NCBI GenBank assembly: GCA_016937975.1
Contig: JAFGVN010000098.1
Location: 1 to 64,000 of the forward strand
DNA length: 64,000 nt
From: Clostridia bacterium
GTDB lineage: Bacteria > Bacillota > Clostridia > Peptostreptococcales > Acidaminobacteraceae
Direction: 5' to 3'
Both the position numbers and the translations under genes were made by a program. Positions 36,385-44,013 of this stretch are shown here, piece after piece; position 1 is the stretch's first letter; every line of letters starts with the position of its first letter. The notes below the pieces were generated by a model. It made no database searches and had not been told where the DNA came from. It was given only the letters and a program-made list of their open reading frames with translations.

Positions 36385-37632
36385 ATGAATTTTAAAAATT
36401 TCCATGCAAGAACACGTATTGTCATTTTTGCTATTTTAATAGGAATTTTATCCGGTCTTGTTTCAATCTTATTCAATAGAACCCTTAATTTAGGTTACTT
36501 AATAATGGCTAAATTATACGAAACAAGATTTTGGGTTGTTATTATACCTATATGCGTAGCAATGTTTACAACTTACATAAGAAAAAATAAACTTAAAACC
36601 CAAGGTTTTGGTGTTTCTCAAGTCATGTATGAAATTGAGACCATTCAATATCAAGTCATGAATATCAAAGATGTTACTTTAAAAATTCTATCCACATTAC
36701 TTAACCTCATTTCTGGATTTTGTGTTGGTAGACATGGACCAATAGTACATCTAGGTGGCGCTATTGGATCAAAAGTTGCTTATTATAATAAATTAGAAGA
36801 TAGCGATACCAGAGTGTTAATTGGCTGTGGTGTAGCAGGATGTTTAGCAGGTGTATTTAACGCTCCACTTTTTGCAACACTGTTTGTCGTAGAAATTATG
36901 TTTAAAAAAAGATACTTCGATATGATTTCTACGATTTTACTGTCGGCTTTATCTGCCACAGTTTTTATCCGTATATTTAATAATGAATCATTTTTCAGTG
37001 TTGCACTTACAAGCTATCACTATCAGATGAAGGAAACACCATATTTCATTTTATTAGGTATCGGTATGAGTTTTTTTGCCGTATTATATGTGTACTCTAT
37101 GAGAAAAACCAAAGCTTTTTTTGACTTACATATAAAAAACTATTATATAAAAGCCTTCATTGGAGCAATTACTATTTCCCTCTCATTACTGCTTATATCG
37201 GATTATTATATTTACGATACTAAACCAAGCTTTATTATCAATCAGGATTTTTCAACCATTCATTTGTTTTTAATCGGTTTATGCTATATTCTTCTTACCT
37301 CAATTTCCTTAGGGACAGGAAGTATCGGGGGCATCTTCGCACCTGGTTTAATTATAGGGTTAAGTATAGGTTCCGGTTATGCAAGTATTTTTCAAAGTCT
37401 AGGTTTAGATATTGGTGATCCAAAATCCTATGCAGTCGCTGGTATGAGTGCTATGTTTGCAGGATTCGCAATAGCACCATTAACGGGCACCTTAATGATT
37501 GTAGAGCTTACAGGACAATATAATTTAATATTCCCAGTACTTTTAGTTTGTCTAATGACCAGTACTTTTACTGAAATTGTTATGAAAGACAGTGTTTATC
37601 ACAAAGGTTTAGATGATTTACTCATAGGATAA
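36385..37632 (+). CDS. ClC-family chloride channel/antiporter with altered key residues
   Basis: A 415-residue ClC protein with about 10-12 hydrophobic segments. The third selectivity motif GSIGGIFAPGL is intact. The other two are changed: GFGVSQVM replaces GSGIPE (the Cl-coordinating Ser becomes Phe, about residue 75), and GRHGP replaces GREGP (the gating glutamate becomes His, about residue 117). Loss of the external Glu normally turns antiporters into passive conductors, so the mechanism here is unclear. There is no CBS domain. I start at the ATG behind AAGGAGAG; a TATAAT lies 19 bases upstream. Monocistronic. Confidence 0.88.
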   Translation: MNFKNFHARTRIVIFAILIGILSGLVSILFNRTLNLGYLIMAKLYETRFWVVIIPICVAMFTTYIRKNKLKTQGFGVSQVMYEIETIQYQVMNIKDVTLKILSTLLNLISGFCVGRHGPIVHLGGAIGSKVAYYNKLEDSDTRVLIGCGVAGCLAGVFNAPLFATLFVVEIMFKKRYFDMISTILLSALSATVFIRIFNNESFFSVALTSYHYQMKETPYFILLGIGMSFFAVLYVYSMRKTKAFFDLHIKNYYIKAFIGAITISLSLLLISDYYIYDTKPSFIINQDFSTIHLFLIGLCYILLTSISLGTGSIGGIFAPGLIIGLSIGSGYASIFQSLGLDIGDPKSYAVAGMSAMFAGFAIAPLTGTLMIVELTGQYNLIFPVLLVCLMTSTFTEIVMKDSVYHKGLDDLLIG

Positions 37633-37636
37633 AAAG

Positions 37637-37672
37637 AAAGAGATCTCAATATTTTCTTGAGATCTCTTTTTT
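37637..37672. terminator. Bidirectional terminator between ClC and KamA-like genes
   Basis: AAAGAGATCTCAA-N7-TTGAGATCTCTTT with T-rich sequence on both sides, between convergent genes. Confidence 0.9.
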
Positions 37673-37705
37673 ATTTAAATATTATATCTAATCACTTTAT
37701 TAACG

Positions 37706-38809
37706 CTATTCAATTGGATTTAATTCATAATCCAACCACTTTGCGTGCTCATCAATATCTTTGATAAATAACTTATCATGATCAGCAGGATCTTTGGCTT
37801 GATGAAACCTAAAGATCATTTGATTATTCTTAATACCAATAATCTCAATTTTTCCTCTCGGATGAGACATTATCAATTTAAATCTTTTAGATAGACCATC
37901 TAAATGTTTTCTTGTTTCTTCAATCAATTTGTAAGTGGACACTAAAGTCTTCTGGAAACCTGTTTTTACAGCTTTCACAGGACGACATTGAAATACGTAA
38001 TATGGATTAACACCGACTTTATTGAGTCCATTCAATAATGCTGACATTACTTCTGGTTGATCATTAACACCTTTCAAAACCACAGTTTGATTGTTGATAG
38101 TTACACCAATCTCATTAAGCATTCTAATCGCCTCCAAGGCTTCATTCGTTAATTCCTTTGGATGATTGAATTGAGTTACTACCATGATTCGTTTTCTCGT
38201 ATTATATGTTTTTAAAATTTCTAGTAATTCTTGATCACTTGTAATTCTCTCAGGAAAAACTACAGGTGCTCGCGTGCCAAATCTAATATAATTTAAATGT
38301 TTGATATCAATAAGAGCCTTAAGATAATTTTCAATTTGTTTATTGGATAAGCAAAACGAATCTCCACCGGACAATAACACGTTATTGATTTCCTCATGCT
38401 TTTTTAAATAATCAACTGTCTCATGTATTCTATTATTGACTTCTTCACTGCTATAGCCCACCATTCTCTTTCGAAAACAATGTCTGCAGTACATAAAACA
38501 CGCATTTGTAGTTAATACCAATGCTGTTGTTTTATATTTGTGTTGCAAGCCTGGAAGCTTAGTATTGCTTGATTCACCAGATGTATCATATTCTCCTATT
38601 AAATCCGCTTCAAACTCATTGGGATAAGCTAATCTTTTAATAGGGTCATTGGCATTGTTTTCATCTATTAAGTTGTAATAATATTGAGGAATTCGCATGG
38701 GGTGCCTTTCAACAATTGATTTAATCACCTCTTCCTCTCCGCTGACATCCCAGGGGACATTCTTGTAGTCAGTCTTCGCCAATTTTAAATTATGTTTCCA
38801 TAAACTCAT
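37706..38809 (-). CDS. KamA-like radical SAM/PLP enzyme, substrate uncertain
   Basis: A 367-residue radical SAM protein of the lysine 2,3-aminomutase family, with C104, C108 and C111 (CFMYCRHC) for the [4Fe-4S] cluster and LLSGGDSF. The lysine expected to hold PLP appears in SHPRGKIEI, where true aminomutases have DAPGGGGK. The family's substrate-binding aspartates, as I recall them (one in QCD, one in VVDAPGG), align with QCR and SHP here, so lysine is not a likely substrate. The C-terminal zinc-binding tail is also absent. I start at ATG behind AAGGAGATC; the track start is 13 codons upstream. Confidence 0.8.
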   Translation of the reverse strand: MSLWKHNLKLAKTDYKNVPWDVSGEEEVIKSIVERHPMRIPQYYYNLIDENNANDPIKRLAYPNEFEADLIGEYDTSGESSNTKLPGLQHKYKTTALVLTTNACFMYCRHCFRKRMVGYSSEEVNNRIHETVDYLKKHEEINNVLLSGGDSFCLSNKQIENYLKALIDIKHLNYIRFGTRAPVVFPERITSDQELLEILKTYNTRKRIMVVTQFNHPKELTNEALEAIRMLNEIGVTINNQTVVLKGVNDQPEVMSALLNGLNKVGVNPYYVFQCRPVKAVKTGFQKTLVSTYKLIEETRKHLDGLSKRFKLIMSHPRGKIEIIGIKNNQMIFRFHQAKDPADHDKLFIKDIDEHAKWLDYELNPIE

Positions 38810-38971
38810 TTGATCTCCTTTCTTGGTCTCGCAAATTATTGCCATCATTACTATCTTACCATAAAAAGATTAAAACTTTGTAAAGGATAATCAAAAAATG
38901 CTTTTTTTTTTAGGTCAACGAAGGTTATAAACATAATTTGTTTTCTAAAAGGATGTATAATTTTGATATAC

Positions 38972-39001
38972 AAAAAGAAAAACAACTTCAACGAAGTTGT
39001 T
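38972..39001 (-). terminator. Terminator overlapping the stop codon of the small membrane gene
   Basis: AACAACTTC-GTT-GAAGTTGTT followed by UUUUUCUUUUUG on the minus strand. The last stem bases are the stop codon (39000-39002). Confidence 0.85.
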
Positions 39002-39332
39002 AACCCAATGAGCTTAAAAACTCAAATAATTCTCTTAAGGTGATTATAATTGTAAGAAAAACAAAACAGTTTCTTATCGTTCTTAAGTATCTTAGCTTTC
39101 TTGTTTCAATAATGGTACGTATTGTTTCATGCTCTTTTTCTGTAGAGTCAATTTTAAAAAAAGTTATTACTTTTCCATCAAAATCTTGAAAATAACCTGA
39201 TGGTAAAGTTTGTTCATTTTCAATACATTGTTTACATAATCTTACTTCTTCTTCACTGCAGGGTTCAAAATGCATCATGTTTAATTGAGAGAACTCAAAT
39301 AACATGGTTTCTTCAGTAGATTTTCTTCTCAT
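39000..39332 (-). CDS. Hypothetical tail-anchored protein
   Basis: A 110-residue protein that I do not recognise. Residues 1-75 are soluble and acidic with three cysteines (EPCSEEEVRLCKQCIENE), which could bind metal. A single hydrophobic helix (CFVFLTIIITLRELF, about 90-104) lies near the C-terminus, suggesting a tail anchor with the soluble part in the cytoplasm. The ATG follows TGGAGG. The gene is divergent from the GGDEF gene across 95 bp. Confidence 0.6.
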   Translation of the reverse strand: MRRKSTEETMLFEFSQLNMMHFEPCSEEEVRLCKQCIENEQTLPSGYFQDFDGKVITFFKIDSTEKEHETIRTIIETRKLRYLRTIRNCFVFLTIIITLRELFEFLSSLG

Positions 39333-39427
39333 AACTCGACCTCCAAACCCATTTTATCATACTCACAATAATATTAAAACAAGGGTTAACAGGTTTATTT
39401 GGGGTATAGGACAATAAAGGAGGTCCT

Positions 39428-40909
39428 ATGAAACTCACAACAAAATTATTCTTACTCTTCACTGGCTTTATAACCTTTTGGGTTGCCATCATTTATTTTA
39501 TAATGCCCAGTTATCTGTTGAAAGAATTTTATAAACTAGAAGATGCTCGAATCAACTGGGAAATCCATAGAACTCAAGAATTACTAGAAGATTTGATTCA
39601 TCAATCTGAAGCAGTTTTATTGGATTGGTCAAAATGGGATGATGCCTATGAATTCGTAATGAATCCTAATATTAGTTTCATTGAAACCAATATTCCAAAT
39701 AGTTTTTACGAAGATCAAGGTTTAAATATTGTTCTGATTTACGATCAATATCTTAATCTTACCTTTAGTAGAGGCTATAATTATGGAAGTGGTTATGATT
39801 TTTTTCTTTCAGATGAAGTAACAAAAAACATAAAAAATTATCCTAACACTTCTGGCCTTTTTTATTACGGCAACAAGATTTATGCCTTTTCCAGTAAAAC
39901 CATTACAGATACAAAAGGTACAGTTGAACCTACTGGATTGTTTGTCTTTATGTTTGAATTAACTATTGAGCATATCGATGAACTATCTGTACAAACAGGA
40001 AATACAATTGTCATTAATGACAAGAACCACATCAATCAAAGTGAAGAACTCTCTTATACCAATGAGAGCGATGATTATACTCGAGGTTATATTTTCTATC
40101 CATATATCAATTTAGAAGAAGGATTACTGCTATCCTTTGATATGCCCCATAGTATATCAGAGTTAGGCATTAACAATACTTATAAAGTTATTTTCATTTT
40201 TATTTTCTTCTTTGTTGTTTTTTCAATTATCACTTATTTTTGGTTGAGAAGAACAGTTAAGAAACTTGAAATAATCATTTCAGATGTGGATTATATTACA
40301 AGACATAAGGATCTCAATAGAAGAATTACGGTAAAGGTCTTCAGTGAAATGAAAATCCTAAAAGATGGTATTAATCATATGTTAGATGAAATGAGTCAAA
40401 CTCATGAAAAGTTAACTAATTTTGCTTCAAAAGATCCATTAACAGGTCTTCTTAATAGAAGAACAGGTTTTCTGAAACTCAGCCATCATATGCAAGAGTC
40501 CGCTCAGAATGATTTCCCTTTAACCATTGCTTTTATTGATATAAATAACCTAAAAAAAATTAATGATGTCTATGGCCACAATATAGGCGATGAGTATATA
40601 ACAAACACCGCTCAAATCATTGAGCATAATACCAGAAAATCAGATATATTCTGTAGAGTAGGTGGGGATGAATTTCTGTTAATTTTTCCATTATGTAGTG
40701 AGAAACATGCCATGGAAACGATGAACCGAATAGAAAATGAGCTTAAAGAATACAACAAAACGAATGACTATCCTATGAGCATTAGTTATGGCATTGTAGA
40801 ATATGACTATACCATGGATCTTGTACATTACATTGAAAAAGCAGATTTAAAAATGTATGAACATAAGAAACTAGTAAAATCTAAACTCAACAAAGAACCT
40901 TCAAGTTAA
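39428..40909 (+). CDS. CHASE4-GGDEF diguanylate cyclase
   Basis: Membrane sensor that makes cyclic di-GMP. A helix (about 7-30) precedes an extracytoplasmic CHASE4 domain (DWSKWDDAYEFVMNP, about 75-90). A second helix follows (VIFIFIFFFVVFSIITYFW, about 254-274), then a short linker and the GGDEF domain. GGDEF is at 412-416 with the inhibitory RxxD site (RKSD) five residues earlier, so both catalysis and product inhibition look intact. The 493-residue protein has no EAL domain. The ATG has AAGGAGG. Its stop codon lies in the loop of a terminator shared with the convergent HTH gene. Confidence 0.94.
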   Translation: MKLTTKLFLLFTGFITFWVAIIYFIMPSYLLKEFYKLEDARINWEIHRTQELLEDLIHQSEAVLLDWSKWDDAYEFVMNPNISFIETNIPNSFYEDQGLNIVLIYDQYLNLTFSRGYNYGSGYDFFLSDEVTKNIKNYPNTSGLFYYGNKIYAFSSKTITDTKGTVEPTGLFVFMFELTIEHIDELSVQTGNTIVINDKNHINQSEELSYTNESDDYTRGYIFYPYINLEEGLLLSFDMPHSISELGINNTYKVIFIFIFFFVVFSIITYFWLRRTVKKLEIIISDVDYITRHKDLNRRITVKVFSEMKILKDGINHMLDEMSQTHEKLTNFASKDPLTGLLNRRTGFLKLSHHMQESAQNDFPLTIAFIDINNLKKINDVYGHNIGDEYITNTAQIIEHNTRKSDIFCRVGGDEFLLIFPLCSEKHAMETMNRIENELKEYNKTNDYPMSISYGIVEYDYTMDLVHYIEKADLKMYEHKKLVKSKLNKEPSS

Positions 40910-40921
40910 CTTGAAGGTTCT
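40894..40921. terminator. Shared terminator holding the stop codons of two convergent genes
   Basis: AGAACCTTCAAG-TTAA-CTTGAAGGTTCT. The TAA of the GGDEF gene (40907-40909) is in the loop. The stop of the leftward HTH gene (40920-40922) is at the stem end. The U-tracts on both sides are modest. Confidence 0.75.
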
Positions 40922-41354
40922 AATTATTTTGATCAATAAAATCTGATAAGAATGACATAATATCTTCCGTAAACTTCACATTGCCATATAACATAATTCT
41001 AATTTTATTTTCGGTTTCAATAAATTGTATATTCATTGAAGTTTTTCCATGAATTTCATCCTTACTGTTCATGGTTGCCGTTAAAACATTAGCAAGCTTT
41101 ATTGCTTCTTGAGTATCTTTAACTTCAATGTCTACTACAGAGGATACTTTGATTGCATTATAATCTCTAGGTTCAGGTTGTTTCATATCTTGGGAAATCT
41201 CCATAAAATCATCTAATGATGCTTGTGTCACTCGCCATGACTTTCCCACTTTAGTAGCTTTTAGTTTACCCTCTCTCATATATCTCTGTATAGTTTTTTC
41301 ATGTAAATTCAGTAAAGTTTTCAATTCATCAACTGTATAAAATTCTTGTCTCAT
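40920..41354 (-). CDS. Excisionase-type helix-turn-helix protein
   Basis: A 144-residue protein. The N-terminal 50 residues are a MerR/excisionase-type winged helix (YTVDELKTLLNLHEKTIQRYMREGKLKATKVGKSWRVTQASLDDFM), which binds DNA. The rest (about 65-144) is an alpha/beta domain with pairs of strands (SSVVDIEVKDTQEAIKLANVLTATMN, IQFIETENKIRIMLYGNVKF) that I do not recognise; it might bind a ligand or form oligomers. No integrase or phage genes are nearby, so it is more likely a regulator than an excisionase. I start at ATG behind AGAGGTG, ten codons inside the track ORF. Three TTCCTAA repeats lie upstream. Confidence 0.75.
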   Translation of the reverse strand: MRQEFYTVDELKTLLNLHEKTIQRYMREGKLKATKVGKSWRVTQASLDDFMEISQDMKQPEPRDYNAIKVSSVVDIEVKDTQEAIKLANVLTATMNSKDEIHGKTSMNIQFIETENKIRIMLYGNVKFTEDIMSFLSDFIDQNN

Positions 41355-41367
41355 TTTGCACCTCTTC

Positions 41368-41411
41368 TTAATATAAGTATACATATTGTTCCTAAAGTTT
41401 TCAACAACAGA
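41368..41411 (-). promoter_or_regulatory. Sigma-A promoter of the HTH gene
   Basis: Minus-strand TTGAAA, 17-bp spacer (ACTTTAGGAACAATATG), TATACT. One TTCCTAA repeat lies within the spacer, where a bound repressor would block transcription. The exact end coordinates are approximate. Confidence 0.7.
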
Positions 41412-41440
41412 TTACTTTTTATTCCTAATAGTTCCTAAAA
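41388..41440. repeat. Three TTCCTAA repeats at the HTH promoter
   Basis: GTTCCTAAAG (41388-41397), ATTCCTAATA (41421-41430) and GTTCCTAAAA (41431-41440). The first is in the HTH promoter spacer; the other two are adjacent and upstream of it, facing the divergent hydrolase promoter. Confidence 0.6.
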
Positions 41441-41454
41441 ACTAATTAAAAATG

Positions 41455-41483
41455 TTGATTTTTTACAACTTATTCCTTATAAC
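41455..41483 (+). promoter_or_regulatory. Sigma-A promoter of the hydrolase-DUF4180 unit
   Basis: TTGATT (41455-41460), 17-bp spacer, TATAAC (41478-41483), about 40 bases upstream of the hydrolase start. Confidence 0.65.
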
Positions 41484-41523
41484 AACTTTAAACAAACTAT
41501 AAAGTAACAATAAGGAGTTCGCT

Positions 41524-42405
41524 ATGAAAACTTCAGTTTACAAAACTCAAGAAGGAAAAGATCTGATTCTCAGCACATATGCTCAAGTATTAAAGGACTG
41601 GCCAATTCCCTATGATAAGCATATGGTAAATACACACTATGGTATAACCCATGCGATGACCTGTGGTAATCCACAATTACCTCCGTTAGTTTTAATTCAT
41701 GGTAGCAATTCTAATAATTTTTGCTGGATTGGTGATATAAAAACTTACACAAGAACTCACTATGTCTACTTAATAGACATTATAGGCGAAGCAAATTACT
41801 CTGCAGAAAACCGACCAAAATATGCTTCAGGAACATATGAACTATGGATCAATGAGATTATGGAATATTTTCAGATAAAAGAAGCTTCATTTGTTGGGTT
41901 ATCCCTGGGAGGTTGGATGGCATTGACTTTTGCTTCTAAGTATCCTCAGAAAGTTAATCGTTTAGTACTTATGAGTATGGGGGGTTTAGCACCAATAAAA
42001 TTCTCCTTTTTCGTAAAGCTAATGTACTATAGCATATTTTCAAAGAATCGAGATGAAAAAATAATGAAACTCCTTAACGGAGGAAAATTACCTGATTTGT
42101 CAGATCAAGGATTAAAAAAAGCATTAGAGTTTACTGCACTCATTAATAGGTATTTCTATCCAAGGATGGAATCACTACCATTATTTGAAAAACCTCAGCT
42201 CGAATCATTACTGGTACCTACATTAATTTATTATGGTGAGCAGGATGCTTTGTTAAACCCATTAAAAAGCATACAATTATTAGAAGGTACATGTCATAAC
42301 GCTAGAGGTGTTTTGCTTAAAGATACAGGTCACGTTATTACCGGTATCACAAAAGAAATAATAAAATTTTTACAAGGAGAAAAAAATGAAACTTCACAAA
42401 TATAA
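41524..42405 (+). CDS. Alpha/beta hydrolase
   Basis: A 293-residue alpha/beta-hydrolase-fold enzyme. The oxyanion region LVLIHGSNSNNFCW, the nucleophile elbow GLSLGGWMA (Ser about 126), the acid in YYGEQDALLNP and the His in LKDTGHVI give a complete triad. There is no signal peptide, so it is cytoplasmic. Related proteins include CarRA-like and proline-iminopeptidase-like esterases; the substrate cannot be told. The ATG follows TAAGGAG. It overlaps the DUF4180 gene by 20 bases. Confidence 0.85.
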   Translation: MKTSVYKTQEGKDLILSTYAQVLKDWPIPYDKHMVNTHYGITHAMTCGNPQLPPLVLIHGSNSNNFCWIGDIKTYTRTHYVYLIDIIGEANYSAENRPKYASGTYELWINEIMEYFQIKEASFVGLSLGGWMALTFASKYPQKVNRLVLMSMGGLAPIKFSFFVKLMYYSIFSKNRDEKIMKLLNGGKLPDLSDQGLKKALEFTALINRYFYPRMESLPLFEKPQLESLLVPTLIYYGEQDALLNPLKSIQLLEGTCHNARGVLLKDTGHVITGITKEIIKFLQGEKNETSQI

Positions 42406-42754
42406 ACATTTTATAGTTGCAGAACTGAATCCAGATATTTTAATCAATTCATTTCATGATGTCATGGATTATATTGCAACGGTAAACTATAATTACCCTA
42501 ATCAACCAAGCTATTTTGCTTTTCACAAAACAAACTTTCCTTCTGCTTTTTTTGACTTAAAAACAAAGTTTGCTGGTGAATTGCTTCAGAAATTCGTCAC
42601 CTACAATATACAGATTGCAATCATTGGTGAAATTCAAACAGAAAGTAAGAGTTTAAATGATTTTATTAGAGAATGCAATCGCTCAAAACACATTAATTTT
42701 CATAATCACTTAGAGGATTATATCTCCAAAATACATTCGTGGCATAAGCATTAA
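42386..42754 (+). CDS. DUF4180 protein
   Basis: A 122-residue protein matching DUF4180 by the block FPSAFFDLKTKFAGELLQKFVTYNIQIAIIGEI and the following DFIRECNRSKHINF. DUF4180 has a SpoIIAA-like alpha/beta appearance but no proven role; it is often annotated alongside regulators or hydrolases. The ATG is inside the end of the hydrolase gene and has its own AAGGAG site, so translation is coupled. Confidence 0.8.
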   Translation: MKLHKYKHFIVAELNPDILINSFHDVMDYIATVNYNYPNQPSYFAFHKTNFPSAFFDLKTKFAGELLQKFVTYNIQIAIIGEIQTESKSLNDFIRECNRSKHINFHNHLEDYISKIHSWHKH

Positions 42755-42767
42755 AACCTTGAAATAT

Positions 42768-42803
42768 AAACACCTCAAAATCACTTTCTTTGAGGTGTTT
42801 ATT
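42768..42803. terminator. Bidirectional terminator between DUF4180 and beta-lactamase-fold genes
   Basis: AAACACCTCAAA-N9-TTTGAGGTGTTT between convergent genes, with T-rich flanks. Confidence 0.85.
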
Positions 42804-42813
42804 TGCCATCTAG

Positions 42814-43719
42814 TTAGCAGATTCGTTCTTTTAAGTATGGCAATATGTTTTGATATATTTCACCCAGTGCAGCCTTACCATCATACTCATTATGCCCTGT
42901 ATAAGTTATCACAGTCTGATCATCTTCTAAAATAATGCAGATTTGTCCATACATTCCGTCAGCTCTATAGCTGTTTACAACTGAGCACTTCCACACATGA
43001 TAACCATATCCCAATTGTGATTCAAGGCTATATCGATTCGAAGAATCCATTATGCAATTTTTCATTTTTAAAATAAAAGATGCGCTTACCACCTTATGAT
43101 TATTATAAATCCCATGATTGAGCATTAAAATCCCAATTCTAGCATATTCCTCAGTCGTCAAGTACAATCCCGAAGATCCAACCGTATGACCATTAGGACA
43201 ACTATGCCATTGCGGATTAACAATATCGAGATAATCAAATAATCTTGGTTTTAAGTAGTCAAGAAGTGTTTTGCCAGAAACCTTTTCAATAATTCTTCCC
43301 AACATATAGGTACATAAGTCTTCATAGAAAAAAGACATCCCAGGTTTGTTCCTGACTACAGTTGAGAAAAACAATAGTCCTCTATCCAACTTGTTGTACC
43401 TAGAAAAATCCTCTTCAACATGCCCTGATGCCATATGAAGCAAATGCTCAATTTCCATTAGATCTGATCCCTCTGATGCAATGTCTTGATATTCAGGAAA
43501 GTAATCTAAGACCTTATCATGCAATTGAATAAGTTTTTCATCTATGGCTATACCAATACCAATTGCTGCAAATGTTTTTGAACCAGAATATAAATTTTCT
43601 CGATCATTTGATCGATATCTTTGATTGATGATGACATTACCCTCTTTGTAAATATGAATTCCATACACTCCTAAATTCTTAAGCACATCTGAATTTATAA
43701 AGTCTTTAATTTTATCCAT
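42814..43719 (-). CDS. Serine beta-lactamase-fold hydrolase
   Basis: A 301-residue class C beta-lactamase/esterase-fold protein. The catalytic S-x-x-K is SGSKTF (about 46-51), with FYEDLCTYMLGRIIEKVSG supplying the second-motif Tyr and the C-terminal DDQTVITYTGHNE covering the third motif region. There is no signal peptide, so it is probably cytoplasmic and not a drug-resistance enzyme; esterase or peptidase roles are more usual for this group. I start at the ATG behind AGGAGGTG, five codons after the track start. Single gene. Confidence 0.82.
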   Translation of the reverse strand: MDKIKDFINSDVLKNLGVYGIHIYKEGNVIINQRYRSNDRENLYSGSKTFAAIGIGIAIDEKLIQLHDKVLDYFPEYQDIASEGSDLMEIEHLLHMASGHVEEDFSRYNKLDRGLLFFSTVVRNKPGMSFFYEDLCTYMLGRIIEKVSGKTLLDYLKPRLFDYLDIVNPQWHSCPNGHTVGSSGLYLTTEEYARIGILMLNHGIYNNHKVVSASFILKMKNCIMDSSNRYSLESQLGYGYHVWKCSVVNSYRADGMYGQICIILEDDQTVITYTGHNEYDGKAALGEIYQNILPYLKERIC

Positions 43720-43783
43720 AACACCTCCTATCATTCAAAGTATATCAATAAAACCCAGAATAGGATTTTTCAAGTATATTACA

Positions 43784-43824
43784 CCAAAAAAAATACCCAC
43801 CTATTAAATAATAGATAAGTATTT
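43784..43824 (-). terminator. Terminator of tRNA-Leu
   Basis: AAATAC-loop-CTATT/AATAG-loop-GTATTT, an imperfect hairpin ending in U8 on the minus strand, just past the tRNA 3' end. Confidence 0.7.
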
Positions 43825-43828
43825 CTGT

Positions 43829-43914
43829 TGGTGCAGATGGCGGGATTTGAACCCGCACGAGCTGTTGCTCACTACCCCCTCAAGATAGCGTGTCTGCCGT
43901 TCCACCACATCTGC
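43829..43914 (-). tRNA. tRNA-Leu (anticodon GAG)
   Basis: An 86-nt class II tRNA. The acceptor stem GCAGATG/CATCTGC, the anticodon stem CTATC/GGTAG holding loop TTGAGGG (anticodon GAG), a long variable arm TGAGC-AACA-GCTCG and the T-arm GCGGG-TTCAAAT-CCCGC are all present. The 3' ACCA is encoded. It reads CUC/CUU leucine codons. It has its own promoter and terminator. Confidence 0.97.
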
Positions 43915-43928
43915 TCAAGCACCATTAT

Positions 43929-43957
43929 ATTATAGTTTTTTTTGACTTAAAAGTCAA
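43929..43957 (-). promoter_or_regulatory. Sigma-A promoter of tRNA-Leu
   Basis: TTGACT (43952-43957), 17-bp spacer, perfect TATAAT (43929-43934). The predicted start is about 8 bases before the mature tRNA. Confidence 0.88.
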
Positions 43958-43981
43958 TGTTATTACAATATCTTGGAAAAT

Positions 43982-44010
43982 AAAACCTTTGAGATTTTCT
44001 CAAAGGTTTT
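43982..44010 (-). terminator. Terminator of the polA-to-PPIase operon
   Basis: AAAACCTTTGAGA-AAA-TCTCAAAGGTTTT, a 13-bp perfect stem followed by a U-rich tail, directly after the last PPIase gene. Confidence 0.9.
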
Positions 44011-44013
44011 ATA

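Noticed and set aside
40920-41354. Phage excisionase or mobile-element remnant
   Set aside because: No integrase, attachment repeat or phage gene within the window; the C-terminal domain is longer than in excisionases.
42814-43719. Antibiotic-resistance beta-lactamase
   Set aside because: No signal peptide and no strong class C KTG motif; the fold is shared with many esterases and peptidases.
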